Source: Ilex aquifolium (Eukaryota > Streptophyta > Magnoliopsida > Aquifoliales > Aquifoliaceae). Taken from it: DNA of 64,000 nt. Made by a program: the position numbers and the translations under genes. How positions within the stretch are numbered: the stretch's first letter is position 1; every line of letters begins with the position of its first letter. Location: NCBI GenBank assembly GCA_951799425.1, contig OX637394.1, forward strand, positions 5,033,501-5,097,500, given 5' to 3'. Shown here one piece after another: positions 11,681 to 23,316 of the stretch. The notes under the pieces are model-generated. The model saw nothing but the letters and a program-made list of their open reading frames with translations. It searched no databases and had not been told where the DNA came from.

Positions 11681-12480
11681 CTTTTTTTTTGTATTATAGA
11701 TATAATTTAAATTTTAGGGCCCAAATTTTAAAAAGATCAAATCAATATTTAATTTTGGTAGTTTCAAAATTACTCTCTACTTGATTAAGCCCAAATTTTA
11801 GAGGGTCTTCATAAAATTTACCCCTTTACTATAATTTCAGTCTTTTTTTTTATTTTTTTTGTATTTTTGATATTATTCAAATTTTTAGGGCCCAAATTTT
11901 AATAGTTCAAATCCAAATCTAATTTTTTTTAGATCCAAAATTATTCCTTCGTGTGAGCTTTGATTTAAGTTTTTTTAAGTCTTTTGGGTGTGTTTATAGT
12001 TGTATTCCACTCACTCACATAGAAATTTTATATACATTATTTCTTGTGGTGAAAATCTATAAAAATTGTTCCTTTTTTTGTTTGTCTTAATATAAAATTT
12101 CAATTCAAATAATTTATGCTTAAATTATCCATGTTATCAAAGTTTTATACTTCTTGCATGCACATAACTCATGGGGAAAGAATTATTTTTTGTTATCTTA
12201 AAGTTATTCTTTGGTCACATATTTTATCATTAAATTACTTGTTCAAAACTTGAATTGATAAAATCTTATTTACGAACAACTAAGATTGAATGAATTAACT
12301 ATATTATTTATTGAAAAAGATTTATTGTCAAAACTTTAATATACAAATTTGATCAATATTTTACATTTCACAAATAAATAAAAATAAAAATTATAATATA
12401 ATATATTAGTAGAAAAAATAATAATAAGGTCTCATATAATTTTTTTGCCTAGGACCCCGCTTTACCTTGGGCCGCTCCTG
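11681..12480 (-). mobile_element. hAT-like fragment (one terminus recognisable)
   Basis: The right edge reads, on the minus strand, CAGGAGCGGCCCAAGG followed by a CGGGGTCCTAGGC block. This is the CAG-plus-GGCCCA style of terminus common on plant hAT relics. Two GGGCCCAAATTTTA words occur at 11719 and 11888. No opposite terminus or target duplication could be fixed. The call is tentative. Confidence 0.35.
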
Positions 12481-12559
12481 AGTAGATCTTGTCACATGTA
12501 AAAGCAAAAGATAAGGCAATCGATTTCCCCGGTTGTTTTTTTACATTGTCTTTATATAT

Positions 12560-13200
12560 AACAATAGTGAGAAATTTACTACATTAGTGGGGAATTTATA
12601 ACAATAGTAAAAAGATTTACTACATTAATGAAAATTTTACAACATCAGTGAAAAATTTACAATAGTAGTGGACAAATTTATAACATCAGTGACAAATTTA
12701 CAAAATCAATGGACAATTTTACAACAGTATTGGGCAAACTTTAACCAATACGGTGGTAAAAGTACGATTGACATTGTCGTAAATCCACAATTCTCGTAAT
12801 ATTAACAAAAATGAAAGTAAAATTGGCATATATACTAATAACATTAACCGCAATCATTCTAAGCTTACAACAGTTGTGGAAAAAATTACCACAGTAGTGG
12901 ACAAAATTTCAACATTAGTGAAGAAATTACGACAATAGTGGACAAAATTACCACAGTAGTGAACAAAATTACAAAATCAGTGAAAATTTTACAATAGTAG
13001 TAAGAAATTTACAACAGTAATGGACAAAATTACAACAGTAGTGAAAAAATTTACAATAGTTGTGGACAAAATTATCACAATAGTGGGTTATAACATCAAT
13101 GAAAATTTTATGACAATAATGGACAAAATTACTAAAGTAGTGAGCAAATTTTAACCAGTATGGTGGTAAAAGTATGATTGACACATTTAATCACGTTTGT
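12560..13200. repeat. Degenerate minisatellite of about 20-24-bp units
   Basis: Repeated variants of ACAACAGTAGTGGACAAAAT fill the stretch. Embedded are two longer similar blocks, GCAAACTTTAACCAATACGGTGGTAA-type at about 12727-12785 and again at 13144-13205. The array therefore also has a larger duplication of about 415 bp. No coding sense was seen. Confidence 0.75.
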
Positions 13201-14000
13201 CGTAAATACGACACTAGCTAGTACATCCCACTAATGTCTTATATTTACCTTTAAGTTTGTATTATTATCCACCATTATCATATAAGTATGTTTACTTATG
13301 TTAGGTTAGGTTGCGTTACTTGTCACTATCCTAGTACCACCACCAAGGAAAAATGTAACAATAGAAAATGAAACCAATAAAGGTAAACTAATACAAAAAA
13401 AAAACTCCACATAATCAAGCCAAGTACTTTGAAAGGCGGAGCCTGAATTTTATCTTAGAGGGAATAAAATATGAATAAAAAATAAAAAATGATTGATATT
13501 AAAAAATTTCCCAAGCCTCTATTGAGAAGAATTAAGTTGATGATATTTTCATATAAAGAAATTCATTAGTTCAAGTATGAGAAATATTTTAAGGTTTGTG
13601 AAAATTAAAACCAGTATAAATTCAGAATTAACAAAAATAAATAACTATTTCTTAATCGATACATTTCAACTTAGTCATATATTAAAATAAAACACTAAGC
13701 CTACGTTGTTATGAAACTTAGTCAATATATTAAAATAAAACATAATCTTAGTCATATATTAAAATTACATGGTAAATTTCTCACTAGTTTCGTTTTAATG
13801 TTTACAATCAAAGAGCCAGTCTAAAATTATTTTTTATCTTGTTGCAAAACTTTAGTTGAGTTCATCATCTGAGAAATTTTTTTTTTTTTTTAGAAGAGCA
13901 AAAATGCTTTTAGGTTAATATATTTCACCATATGCATCTGTTCTTTTATTATTAGGTTATGAGGAATTAACTTACTAAAAAAGAATGAGTGGCAACTATA
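13201..14000. other. AT-rich intergenic DNA with a possible hAT-type end
   Basis: No gene seen. AGGCGGAGCCTGAATTTTA near 13434 resembles plant hAT termini (GGCGGAGCC), but no partner end was found. A short direct repeat, TTAGTCATATATTAAAATAAAA, recurs with changes between 13670 and 13770. Confidence 0.35.
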
Positions 14001-14039
14001 CAATGATTTTTAAAAGGATATTTTCGTAACTGACTTGTG

Positions 14040-14830
14040 GGAAGAGCCAATGACCCAGATTTGTTTCCCTATCTCATGTTACATGTCCAGTCAAGATCGT
14101 CCATTTACGACCGTAGATACATAAATCCAAGTCATCCAAGTTCGATTATACAGATATCTAGATTATGTTTTTTATATCATGAGGAGAATAGCTTCTCCAG
14201 CTCAAAGTCAGGAAGGTAGAATAAGTTGCTCAATTCACGAGCTGACTAGAAGAATAAGATGTCATTTCAAGCAGAACGATCTCATAGTGTGGTTTTCCAT
14301 AGGTACAAATAACCACAGCGTATTTAAACTTGAAGACATATCACAATGTCACTTCAGTATGTTCTAGAAGGCCACAATACACCTAGGGAATGTAGTCTAT
14401 AATAGCCTAATATTCTCTCAACAAAATCTTAACAAACTTGAGGACCATATAATGATAACATGAGGACCATCCCACCTGTCTGTATAAATACAAAGACATT
14501 CACTCATGTAAAGGCATTGCAAAAATTGAAATCCCGGCAGTTGTAATCCTATCTTCATCCTCAAGCAAGAAAAAACCTTTCAATAAATAAGAGACTCCAT
14601 TAGAATGGACTAATCAAACTCTTCTGGTGGTGAACCATTGTAATCCGTGTTGTTTCGCAGTTCTTGCCCCTGTTTTACAGTTATTGTTGCATTTTTCAAA
14701 TCATCCAAGCTTAGTCATAGATTAACTCCATCTTCATTGTTCACTCGTAGACTATTTGTTCATAAGCCTTGAACTCTTCAATTCAAGCACACATCTCACG
14801 TTTTGAGTTCATACATCATTAATTATGAAC
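14040..14830 (+). mobile_element. Candidate solo LTR or LTR remnant (Ty3/gypsy-like)
   Basis: The stretch has LTR-like order: a GC-richer upstream part, a TATA-like TGTATAAATAC near 14482, then a transcribed-type region with CCTTTCAATAAATAAGAG and TGGTGAACCATTGTAAT. The last of these closely resembles GGTGAACCACTATAAT in the 3' LTR at 9218-9232. No clean termini or target duplication were found, so the limits are approximate. Confidence 0.4.
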
Positions 14831-15072
14831 AAGATGGTGCATACTTGTAGAGTAAGAAGTCCAACTATTGCCATAGTCAGTTACTTCTAAGTTCTAATAA
14901 TGGTGGGCATATGGATATAGACAAGCCAGGTGACACTGGGGTTTTGGGTGTTTTAACCTGAGGTCAACCATCAGACTCAGTTCGAGCTCGGGTTTATTTT
15001 CATTTATGTGGCTGGTCTTGACAGACACCTAACAACTGTTGTAATGGTTACAAGCTAGTCCATCAAGATACT

Positions 15073-15111
15073 TGTCCTAGGATCAACGTGAACCACGTTG
15101 ATCCTAGGACA
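15073..15111. repeat. Perfect 18-bp inverted repeat with a 3-base loop
   Basis: The left arm 15073-15090 (TGTCCTAGGATCAACGTG) is the exact reverse complement of 15094-15111, separated by AAC. It lies just upstream of repeat copy 2 (15119-15450). Copy 1 at 9781 has no such palindrome beside it. Confidence 0.95.
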
Positions 15112-15118
15112 CTGATTT

Positions 15119-15450
15119 TTGTTTTTTTGTTCTGGTTATGAGTAATAAGGAACAGGAATGACAAATGAGGAACCTCTATGACCACACACTTGGGAATATC
15201 TATGGGCCACTGGGAAAGATTCCAGATATTATTGTACATGATCAGGTGAGAAATGATTCATATGTCTGCCCTGAGGGGTGAGTGATTGCTGAAAATGACC
15301 CAGAACCAACTTCGAATATGAGGTTAGTATTGTTGAAGTAATTAAAGTGGGTCTAGGAAAGCTTGACCATAGTGTGTTTGATGCTACGGATGTTTCTAGT
15401 TGATTGTAATGGCAGCGGGAGAGGACCTCCTTTTTCCTTTTCCTACTTCT
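15119..15450. repeat. Diverged dispersed repeat, copy 2 (partner at 9781-10125)
   Basis: Aligned in the same orientation to 9781-10125 through a series of ordered matches, including CTATGACCACA and GATTGTAATGGCAG. The two copies differ by many substitutions and small gaps. Neither carries a convincing reading frame. Confidence 0.65.
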
Positions 15451-16014
15451 GAAAATTTCATTTATTATATGGTCCATTTGACAGGAGAGATGGAAAATGA
15501 AAAAAAATATAAAAATATGAGGGATAAAATTTTCATCCTTAGAGGAAGAAAAACTATTCTCTCTTTTTTGTTTGATACCATAGATGAAAAGTTGGATGAA
15601 TTAATTTTCTATTATTTGGTGTCGGTGTAAAAATGAAAAGAAATGAAACATATGCAAATTTTATTTATCATTATACCCTCACTAGTAAAAAATATTTTTT
15701 TATTGCAAGTAGACTTTTCAAGAATTGAAAATGTTAAAAATCTCTCCAATTTGCCATAAAAATTAATAAATACATACAAAAAAAAAACGTCCACTTTTTT
15801 TGGGAATCAACTAAATATATGGGTTAAAATATAATGTTTGTGTTATTGAGAAATCTATCGAATTAATTACTAAGGGATAGATTAAAAAATCGTCTAATAT
15901 ATAAGAGTGATAATTATCGACATGATATGATACGAACTCGACACACGATTTTAATCCTATGTTCTTGTTTCACAGGTAACACAGGATAACCCAAATACAA
16001 CATAGTAAAAAAAT
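15451..16014. other. AT-rich intergenic DNA, no gene seen
   Basis: No feature could be fixed. A stretch near 15500-15620 (GATAAAATTTTCATCCTT, CTCTCTTTTTTGTTTG) resembles DNA near 49600-49760 and probably belongs to the same small inverted-repeat transposon family, but termini were not found. Confidence 0.35.
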
Positions 16015-17605
16015 GTCTAGAGTCTAAAAAAATTGGTGGCGCTGAATTCGGATTCTCTTATGATTTATTATTAATTTTTTGAATTCTTTCTTAAAATGAA
16101 AAAACGGGATTTTGAGAGCTTAAACGATGGAATTTGTCACAAAACTGACAGAACTCATCGCATAGCAATGAGTCTTGATCGTTGGCCCGATCCAGATCAA
16201 ATTCCATTGGTCTCAATCCATCCGGAGTCCTGGCCATTTCAACCACCTATTCTAACATCATCCTCAATTATTCAAAAATTATCAAAAAATTAAAAATTAC
16301 ACGAAAATTATTAAGAAATATAAAATTGCAATCTAACTGATTAAAATAAAAGTATGTATTGTCTAGAGTCTAAAAAAATTGGCAGCGCTGAATACGGTCT
16401 CTCCTATGATTTATTATTAATTTTTTGAATTATTTATTAAAATAAAAAAATAATTATCAAAGAATTAAAAATTGCATAAAAAATTATTGAAAAATAGAAA
16501 ATTGCAATCTAACAAATTAAAATAAAAAATACGTATTATCTGGAGTCTAAAAAAATTGGCAGCGCTAAATTCAGACTCTTTTATGATTTATTATTAATGT
16601 TTCAAATTATTTCCTCAAATAGAAAAAACGGGATTATCAAAAAATTAAAAATTACAAAAAAATTATTAAAAAATAGAAAATTACAATCTAACTAATTAAA
16701 ATAAAAAGTACATATTGTCTGAATTCTAAAAAATTGACGGCGTTGAATTCAGACTCTTCTATGATTTATAATTAATTTTTTGAATTCTTTCCTAAAATGA
16801 AAAAAAACAGGATTTGAGGGCCGAAACAATGGAATTCACCGCAAAACTGACAGAGCTAATCGAATAGCCCGTTCTACATCATCCTTAATTATTCAAAAAT
16901 TATCAAAAAATTTAAAATTGCACGAAAATTATTACAAAATAGAAAATTACAATCTAACTAATTAAAATAAAAGTACGTATTGTCTAGAGTCTAAAAAAAT
17001 TGGCGGCGCTGAATTCGGATTCTCTTATGATTTATTATTAATTTTTTGATTTTTTTCCTAAAATGGAAAAAAGGGGATTATCAAAGAATTAAAAATTGCA
17101 CAAAAATTATTAAAAAATATAAAATTGCAATCTAACTAATTAAAATAAAAAGTGTGTATTATCTGGAGTTTAAAAATTGACGGCACTAAATTCGGACTCT
17201 CCTATGATTTATTATTAATTTTTTGAATTCTTTTCTAAAATGAAAAAAATGGAATTTTGAGGACTAATCGACAAAATTCGACGCAATACTGACAGAGCTC
17301 ATCGCATAGCTATGAGTCTTGATTATTTGCCCGATCTGGATCAAATTCCACTGGTCTTAATCCATCCGTAATCCGGACCATTTCAACCACCTATTCTACA
17401 CCATCCTCAATTATTCAAAAATTATCAAAAAATTAAAAATTATACGAAAATTATTCCAAAATAGAAAATTGCAATCTAACTTATTAAAATAAAAGTACGT
17501 ATTTTCTGGGAGTCTAAAAAATTGGCGGCGTTGAATTCAGATTCTCCTATGATTTATTATTAATTTTTTGAATTCTTTTCTAAAATGGAATAAACGGGAT
17601 TACCG
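16015..17605. repeat. Tandem array of long (~345 bp) and short (~178 bp) units
   Basis: The anchor (TCTAGAGTCTAAAAAAATTGGCGGCGCTG and variants) recurs at about 16015, 16361, 16540, 16717, 16981, 17160 and 17505, giving spacings near 346, 179, 177, 264, 179 and 345. Long units carry an extra block (GACAGAGCTCATCGCATAG ... CATTTCAACCACCTATTCTA) that short units lack; one unit of ~264 bp is intermediate. All are in the same orientation. This is a satellite-like array, not a gene. Confidence 0.85.
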
Positions 17606-17639
17606 ATTTAACATTGAAGCATGTTACAGAATTTTTGAA

Positions 17640-19735
17640 ATTGTTCGGGCTGTGGGCTAGGGGACCAAAACAAGTGGGCTTGTGTTTAGCAGTGAGTTCA
17701 CTAGTACTTGGGCTTGCCCCTGCCCTATGAGATTCTACTTGGGTCTCCACTTGTTCTTGGGCTCACCTTGCTCATTGAGTCCACTTGTCTTAGGGGTCCA
17801 ATGGGCTATGGGACGGGTTTGGGTCTCCCCTGGTTCTTGGGCTCGCCCTGGGGGTGAGTCCACTTGTCCTCGGGCTTGAGCTGGGCTTATAAACTGTTTG
17901 GGCCATTTTTTCTTACAATTTCTTCAAAGTAACAAAAGCTTGTGTGAGCAGTGAGGCCACTTCCCTTGGGCTTGGGCCGGCCTACGAGCTTGTCTTGGGT
18001 CTCCATTTGTTCTTGGGTTTGTTTTTTTGGTAATTTGGAAGCCGGTACAAAAATTTAGATTTATTTGAGCTAAACTACATTAAGGAAACTTATTTGTCCC
18101 TAAGTGCATTTTTTTGAAAAAAGACTAAAAGGGTATTTATTATTCCATTACTCTCTCTCCTCTCTCTCCATTACTCTTTCACTCTCTCTTTCCTATTTTC
18201 TCTCTATCTATTTCTCTCTCTCTCTCATATTGATAATTTTTTTTAAATATGTAAAGATTTGATTTAATTTTTTCATCTCTCTCACTCCCTCTCCCCTTAT
18301 TTCCTTATTCTCTCTCCTTATATCAACGTTACACAACACAATTATACTAATCAGTTACATCAATTAGTTACAATTATCTTATAATACGCTAAACAGTTTC
18401 TCATGTGTTCTAATAAACCAAACAGTTACACTAAACAATTATACAAAATTACAACATCAACTCAATTTGTCATTTTGTTATTTACATAAATCAAAGAGTT
18501 ACACCATTTAGTATCACGACATGGTTACACCAATTATATTCACAAAATTGAGTTTATCATTACACAAAAGACTTTACCATTATACTAAATTTTATATATA
18601 TGATTGATGTAACGATGTCGCAATACTAAATAGTACAACTATTTAGTTTATGTAAACAACTGAATGACAAATTTGGTTGATATTATAAATTTGTGTAATT
18701 GTTTGGTTTATTAGAATGCATGAATAACTGTTTAGTGTATTATAAGACAATTGTAACTGATTAATGTAATTGTGTTGTTGTAATGTTGATATAAATAGAG
18801 AGAGAAAATAGGGAGAGAGATGAAAAAATAAATCAAATCTTTACATATTTGAAAAGAAAATAAATTATCAATAATAGATATAGAGATAAAATAGGGGAGA
18901 GATGAAGAAAGTAATGGGGTAAGAGAGAGAGATGAAGAGAAAATATGGGAGAGATAGTGAGAGAGTCTAATGAAATATTTACATATTTGATTAGATATAC
19001 AATTGTTAATCAAGAATGCATATTTTAAGGGAATGTATTTAGGTAAAACAGTTTTGATTTCATTTGAATTTTGTAGCTAAACACAATATGTTTTATTAAA
19101 ATTGAACTTAATAGAGTAAATAACTTATTCATTCATTTTTCTTCAAATAAGTCTGAAAATTTGTACTCACGGCAAAAAAACCCTTGTTTTTTAGCAGTGG
19201 GGCCACTAGTCCTTGGGCTTTACCCTGGCCATATGAGACTATACTGAGGTCTCTTCTTGTTCTTAGGTGTGTTTTTCGCAGTGAGGCCACTAGTCCTTGG
19301 GCTTACCCCAGCCCTATGAGACTATACTTGGGTCTCCACGTGTTCTTGGATATGTGTTTAGCAGTGAGGCCACTAGTCCCTGGGCATGCCCCGGGCCTAT
19401 CAGACTACTTTCAATTGTCTTAGGGCTTTCCCCGGTCTATAGACTATGGGACCTAAACAAGTGGGCTTGTGTTTAGCAGTGAGTCCACTAGTTCTTGGGC
19501 TTACCCCTGCCCTATGAGATTCTACTTGGGTCTCCACTTGTTCTTGGGCTCACCTTGCTCATTGAGTCCACTTGTCTTAGGGGTCCAATGGGCTATGGGA
19601 CGAGGTCTCCCTTCGTTCTTGGGCTCGCCCTGGGGTGAGTCCACTTGTCCTCGGGCTTGAGCTGGGCTTATGAAACTGTTTGGGCCATTTTTTTCTTACA
19701 ATTTCTTCAAAGTAACAAAAGCTTGTGTATTGATT
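17640..19735. repeat. GC-rich ~80-bp-type tandem array, interrupted by a foldback transposon
   Basis: Units read GTGTTTAGCAGTGAGGCCACTAGTCC...TTGGGCTT...CCCTATGAGACT...CTTGGGTCTCCACTTGTTCTTGG and recur at 17680, 17945, 19190, 19270, 19350 and 19470. A ~285-bp block (17660-17945) recurs nearly unchanged at 19450-19735, including a GTTTGGGCCATTTTTTCTTACAATTTC tail. The array is much richer in GC than its surroundings. Short frames across it are periodic and not protein-like. The middle is split by the element at 18021-19170. Confidence 0.8.
18021..19170. mobile_element. Foldback-type DNA transposon with very long inverted repeats, non-autonomous
   Basis: The left arm from about 18021 to 18560 and the right arm from about 18640 to 19170 are inverted copies. 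For example AAATATGTAAAGATTTGATTT at 18246 has its complement at 18830-18850, and the TATCAACGTTACACAACACAATTA block near 18320 has its complement near 18770. Outer ends carry GTTTTTTTGG.../GGGTTTTTTTGCC. CT-rich tracts in the left arm mirror AG-rich tracts in the right. A 9-base flank CTTGGGTTT/CTTGTTTTT could be an imperfect target duplication, which would favour a Mutator-like origin. No transposase frame is present. Confidence 0.75.
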
Positions 19736-19739
19736 ATGT

Positions 19740-20579
19740 CTTGTCTTGTCACTGTTCAAAAAAAGATTATGATTTTGTTGAAAAGATATTTACTAAAGGC
19801 AAAAGCAAGCCACTTGTTCTCAAGTTTTGTTACATAAAGTTTAAAAATTGAAATTCTGGATCAATGAAAGAACAATATCAGCTTTTTTGTTCAATAACAT
19901 ATCAAAGTGGATGATTAACTTATTCCACACTAGAAATAACATAGATTCATATTTCTCAATAATATATTACGATCAAAACTGTTAAAGACAAAGATTAAAA
20001 TCATTGAATGAAATACAATTGAATTCTTCGCAAAGATAATTGGTTGAATCCCGTGAAATTATTTAATAGAAGTTCATTGATACCTTTTTTTTATAAAAGC
20101 TTTTTTGGTTGGGTATTGGTGCAAGTTACTTATTGATAAATTCCTAATTTTAGGTCTTTTGTAAATTGATTCAATTATGAAATAAAAGATTACGGCGTGT
20201 GTATGTAGAGAATAACCGCTTCAAAGTGAATTCTCCCTACAAAAAAGAGGGGTCATGGTGATCCCCCGGACACCCAGATCCCACTACTGAATCAAAAGTT
20301 AGATTTACATTGAATCTGTCCAAAATAAGATACAAGCGTAATCTAACAACTAGATGTTATTTATGCCATTACTCAACCTCAAAAATTATTAAAGCGATGG
20401 ACTGGAAGATTCAAATAAGAGGTTCAAACGTTAAAAAAAAATCGAAATTAGTTTGTTCAATTCAATCATTCGCTTGCAATAGTGTTCGGCATCAACTTTG
20501 TGATGGTGATAAACTTTAAATAACTTATTCAAACTTAGCTCATTAATTGAGTAATAAGCTCGACTCAATCTCTTAAATA
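19740..20579. other. Intergenic DNA, no gene seen
   Basis: AT-rich with a short GC-richer patch near 20245-20290 (GATCCCCCGGACACCCAGATCCC) that may be a small transposon edge. Nothing further could be assigned. Confidence 0.4.
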
Positions 20580-20990
20580 AAAACGGGCTCCAACTTAAAG
20601 TAAGAGAAAAAAAGTTTCGGGAGAGGTACAATAGCTAGGAAAAAAGCTATGTGAGTGTAAAGAGGTGTAGAGGTAGAGTTCAATGTGTCCTCTCATGTAG
20701 AGAGGACTTACAATTTATAGGCATTAAACCTTTGTTGAGGTGGTGACGTGAGAGTAAATGCATTAGTTTCTCGGGAGGATAGTTGCAAAAGATAAGTACA
20801 ATTAAGGTAGTATTGATCTTCGAGGGTGTGTATCCCGATGATCTCTCCCTCACGTGCTCTTTGGGTCAGGTCGGATTCACGAACTGGGTTTTACCTTCAT
20901 TTTAACTGATTTGAGTCTGCTTGATTTATTGGGTCTGACCTAGTTAGATTTGGGTTCATCACCTTAGTCTTGACATAAATGACATGTTTT
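20580..20990 (-). mobile_element. Candidate LTR remnant (minus strand)
   Basis: Read on the minus strand it has GCAACTATCCTCCCGAGAAAC, then a TATA-like GCCTATAAATTGTAAG, then GAGGACACATTGAACTC and a CTC-rich leader, the order of an LTR promoter. The base composition is richer in GC than the flanks. Termini and target duplication were not found. Confidence 0.35.
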
Positions 20991-22700
20991 TTATTGGATC
21001 GGAGAGAAAATTAATCGAAGTGTATGTAAGCCAGTCGAAACATCCCTAACTGTTGAACCGGAAAAAAAAAATAAAAAAATGTCAAGTGGGCTTCACCAAC
21101 GTAAGAACATAGCAGAAATAATTGGCAAAGATGACTAGACTCAGACTATGGTCTTTGTTTCTACAAAGCATTAGAGATATTTTCTTCTGTTTCTAAATTT
21201 TTTTGCGCCGATTTAACACATTGTCTGACACTATCATATGTTATACATAACTAATCAGAAGTCGTACATTTCCTAAAAAAACTTGTCATTCATCATTTTA
21301 TATAGTTTTTTTAAAAAAAAGTATAATTTATATGTGGTATATGTTGACAACTTTCTCCATCTCCGGACAATGATTTAAGAAACATTGAAAGTTCTATGTT
21401 TGATACTATATGCAACTTGGAAGGCAGGGTAGCCAAAACGATTGGGATAGAAAGTGATGACAGCTCAGATTTATGTACCAGCTGAGAGTTATCCAATATC
21501 CGAATCTTGTTCAGTTGAGAAATTTACACTCACACACCTTACAGTTTACCATAATTTTAAAGACTAGCAATGTAAATTTTAAAATTACACTACACTCCTA
21601 ATCAAAATGTTTTGGCGACTTGTCGCTGAAAGAAAATGTTGACTTTCCAATTTATGTAGGGTAAATTGACTGAATTGTAACACTAATAGTCTGATACAAC
21701 GTTGTATCAAGAAGAAAATAAGTTTGTGTTTCTTAGAATCAACGCATAAATGTATCGTCATACTATTAAGTATTTGCTTAAACTTTGATTTTAATGTCTG
21801 AGATCGAACGAGTCTATGGGAAAAAAGGTTTAAAGCTACTAGCACGATGAGACACCTAGACAAACCAACCCTCCTTCAAAAAGGATGGCGCGATGATCTT
21901 TTTGCCCATACTAGTATTAATTACTATTGGTATAAAACTTTGTTGAATCAAGATGATCTTCTTGCTCCAATGAGCAATCGAATTGTCCCAGACTGGGCAA
22001 ATGAAGGATCAGAGTCCAATTACCAAATAAAACAAAGGGAATATCAAGTGGGCTTCACCACCTAGCACACCTTTTTTGCAACTTGCAGAAGATGAATAGA
22101 CTTGGCAATGCAGAGTCACATTTTGGATGTGTTTCAGATAAAGGGTTTCTGTTTGTACATAGAAATAGACACATCCCATCTGCTGACAAACAAAATGGTG
22201 TCTATCCGAATAGTTGGGCTGTGTATTTGGCACTAAAAATTGTTTGAATTCCATTATACGTTTTAAGACCGACAAGATCATCAACGTAAAGATATGAAGT
22301 CTCAAAAGAGATTTTCAATTTGAGATTTTTCATCAATTAATTTGAAACTTGATCAGGACCCACATCATTAGGACGGTTGGGAGTCGTTTAGTGATTCCAT
22401 TTTTGGTTTTGGAGTAAACTAAACATGCCCACATATAAAAATAATATCTAATAATTGATGGACACGTGAACAAAGCAACTACTCCGATGATAATATTGTG
22501 ATTCAGACATAATTTATTGACTTAATTCATTAAAATTATTGAACTGATAATAGGTCCTTTCCAATATTAAGACTTATTGTTAATCCAACGGTTATAATGA
22601 ATTATGTCGATAAATTATAATTTAAATCTAAGTAACACTACTCATCTGATTACATTTAAGTATTGTTAACATAAAATGGTTTTGAATATAGGTAATACTT
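20991..22700. other. Intergenic DNA with a diverged internal duplication
   Basis: TCAAGTGGGCTTCACCA occurs at about 21083 and 22045, followed in both cases by a related stretch (GCAGA...GATGA-TAGACT). This indicates an old duplication or two copies of one repeat. No gene, terminal repeat or RNA was recognised. Confidence 0.45.
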
Positions 22701-22709
22701 TAATAGTAG

Positions 22710-22905
22710 AACAGTGCCGGCTCGACAATAGAGAAGAAAAAGTGTGGGCTTTAGGCCATACTTATAAATAAGGCTAGAAATTTGAGAAATTAATAATGTA
22801 ATATAAGTTAAATATTAAAATCTAATACAATTTTGTCCAACAAAAACACACCTCAAAGAGTAAGTCAACAAAAAATAATTTTAAAATTTAGGCCCAAAAA
22901 TCCAA
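22710..22905. mobile_element. Possible hAT-like relic
   Basis: The left edge reads CAGTGCCGGCTCGAC with a following GGGCTTTAGGCCAT, and the right part carries AAATTTAGGCCCAAAAATCC. This is the GGCC(C)A-rich style of hAT ends. No exact inverted termini or 8-bp duplication were found. Confidence 0.3.
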
Positions 22906-23049
22906 CCCACCCCCACACAATCACATTTATCAAATGACAAAAAAAGGTTAACAAAAAACCTTCGACATCATCAATCTTCTTTTTTTGTTTTTTTTACTTT
23001 CTCCTATAAAAAGAATATATAATAATTACAAATCTCTCCCTTTCTCTTT

Positions 23050-23300
23050 TTTTTTTTTTTTTTTTGCTCATGAAAAAAGGGGTGGGGGTAAGGAAGAGCG
23101 CCCAGCGACCACCCCGTTAGGCTCTCACCGGTGGGATCATAAGGCCCCTGACCGCGCCTGGAGCACCTCTCGGGACCAAACCTAGCTAGGCTAGCATAGC
23201 AGCCAACCACCAAGCCCTAATGGAGACTCCAGGACTCGAACTCCCAACCTGTAGGTGAGGAGTAAGGCCGATACCACCACTAGACCACCCTACTCGGTGA
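23050..23300 (-). mobile_element. tRNA-derived SINE, full length, minus strand
   Basis: Read on the minus strand, the element starts TCACCGAGTAGGGTGGTC and has a pol III box A-like GGTCTAGTGGT and a box B GAGTTCGAGTCC about 33 bases later. A GC-rich body follows, then a poly(A) tail (the T run at 23050-23066 on the plus strand). A perfect 16-bp target-site duplication, CTCTCCCTTTCTCTTT, flanks it at 23034-23049 and 23301-23316. The perfect duplication suggests a recent insertion. The tRNA-like head is too diverged and lacks the fold of a real tRNA gene. Confidence 0.93.
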
Positions 23301-23316
23301 CTCTCCCTTTCTCTTT

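Noticed and set aside
17682-19660. Short repeated frames of the type FSSE(S/F)TS(T/S)WA-PCPM
   Set aside because: They recur with the period of the GC-rich tandem array and are a by-product of it.
23140-23300. A tRNA gene on the minus strand
   Set aside because: Box A and B are present, but the sequence does not close into a cloverleaf and has the tail and target duplication of a SINE.
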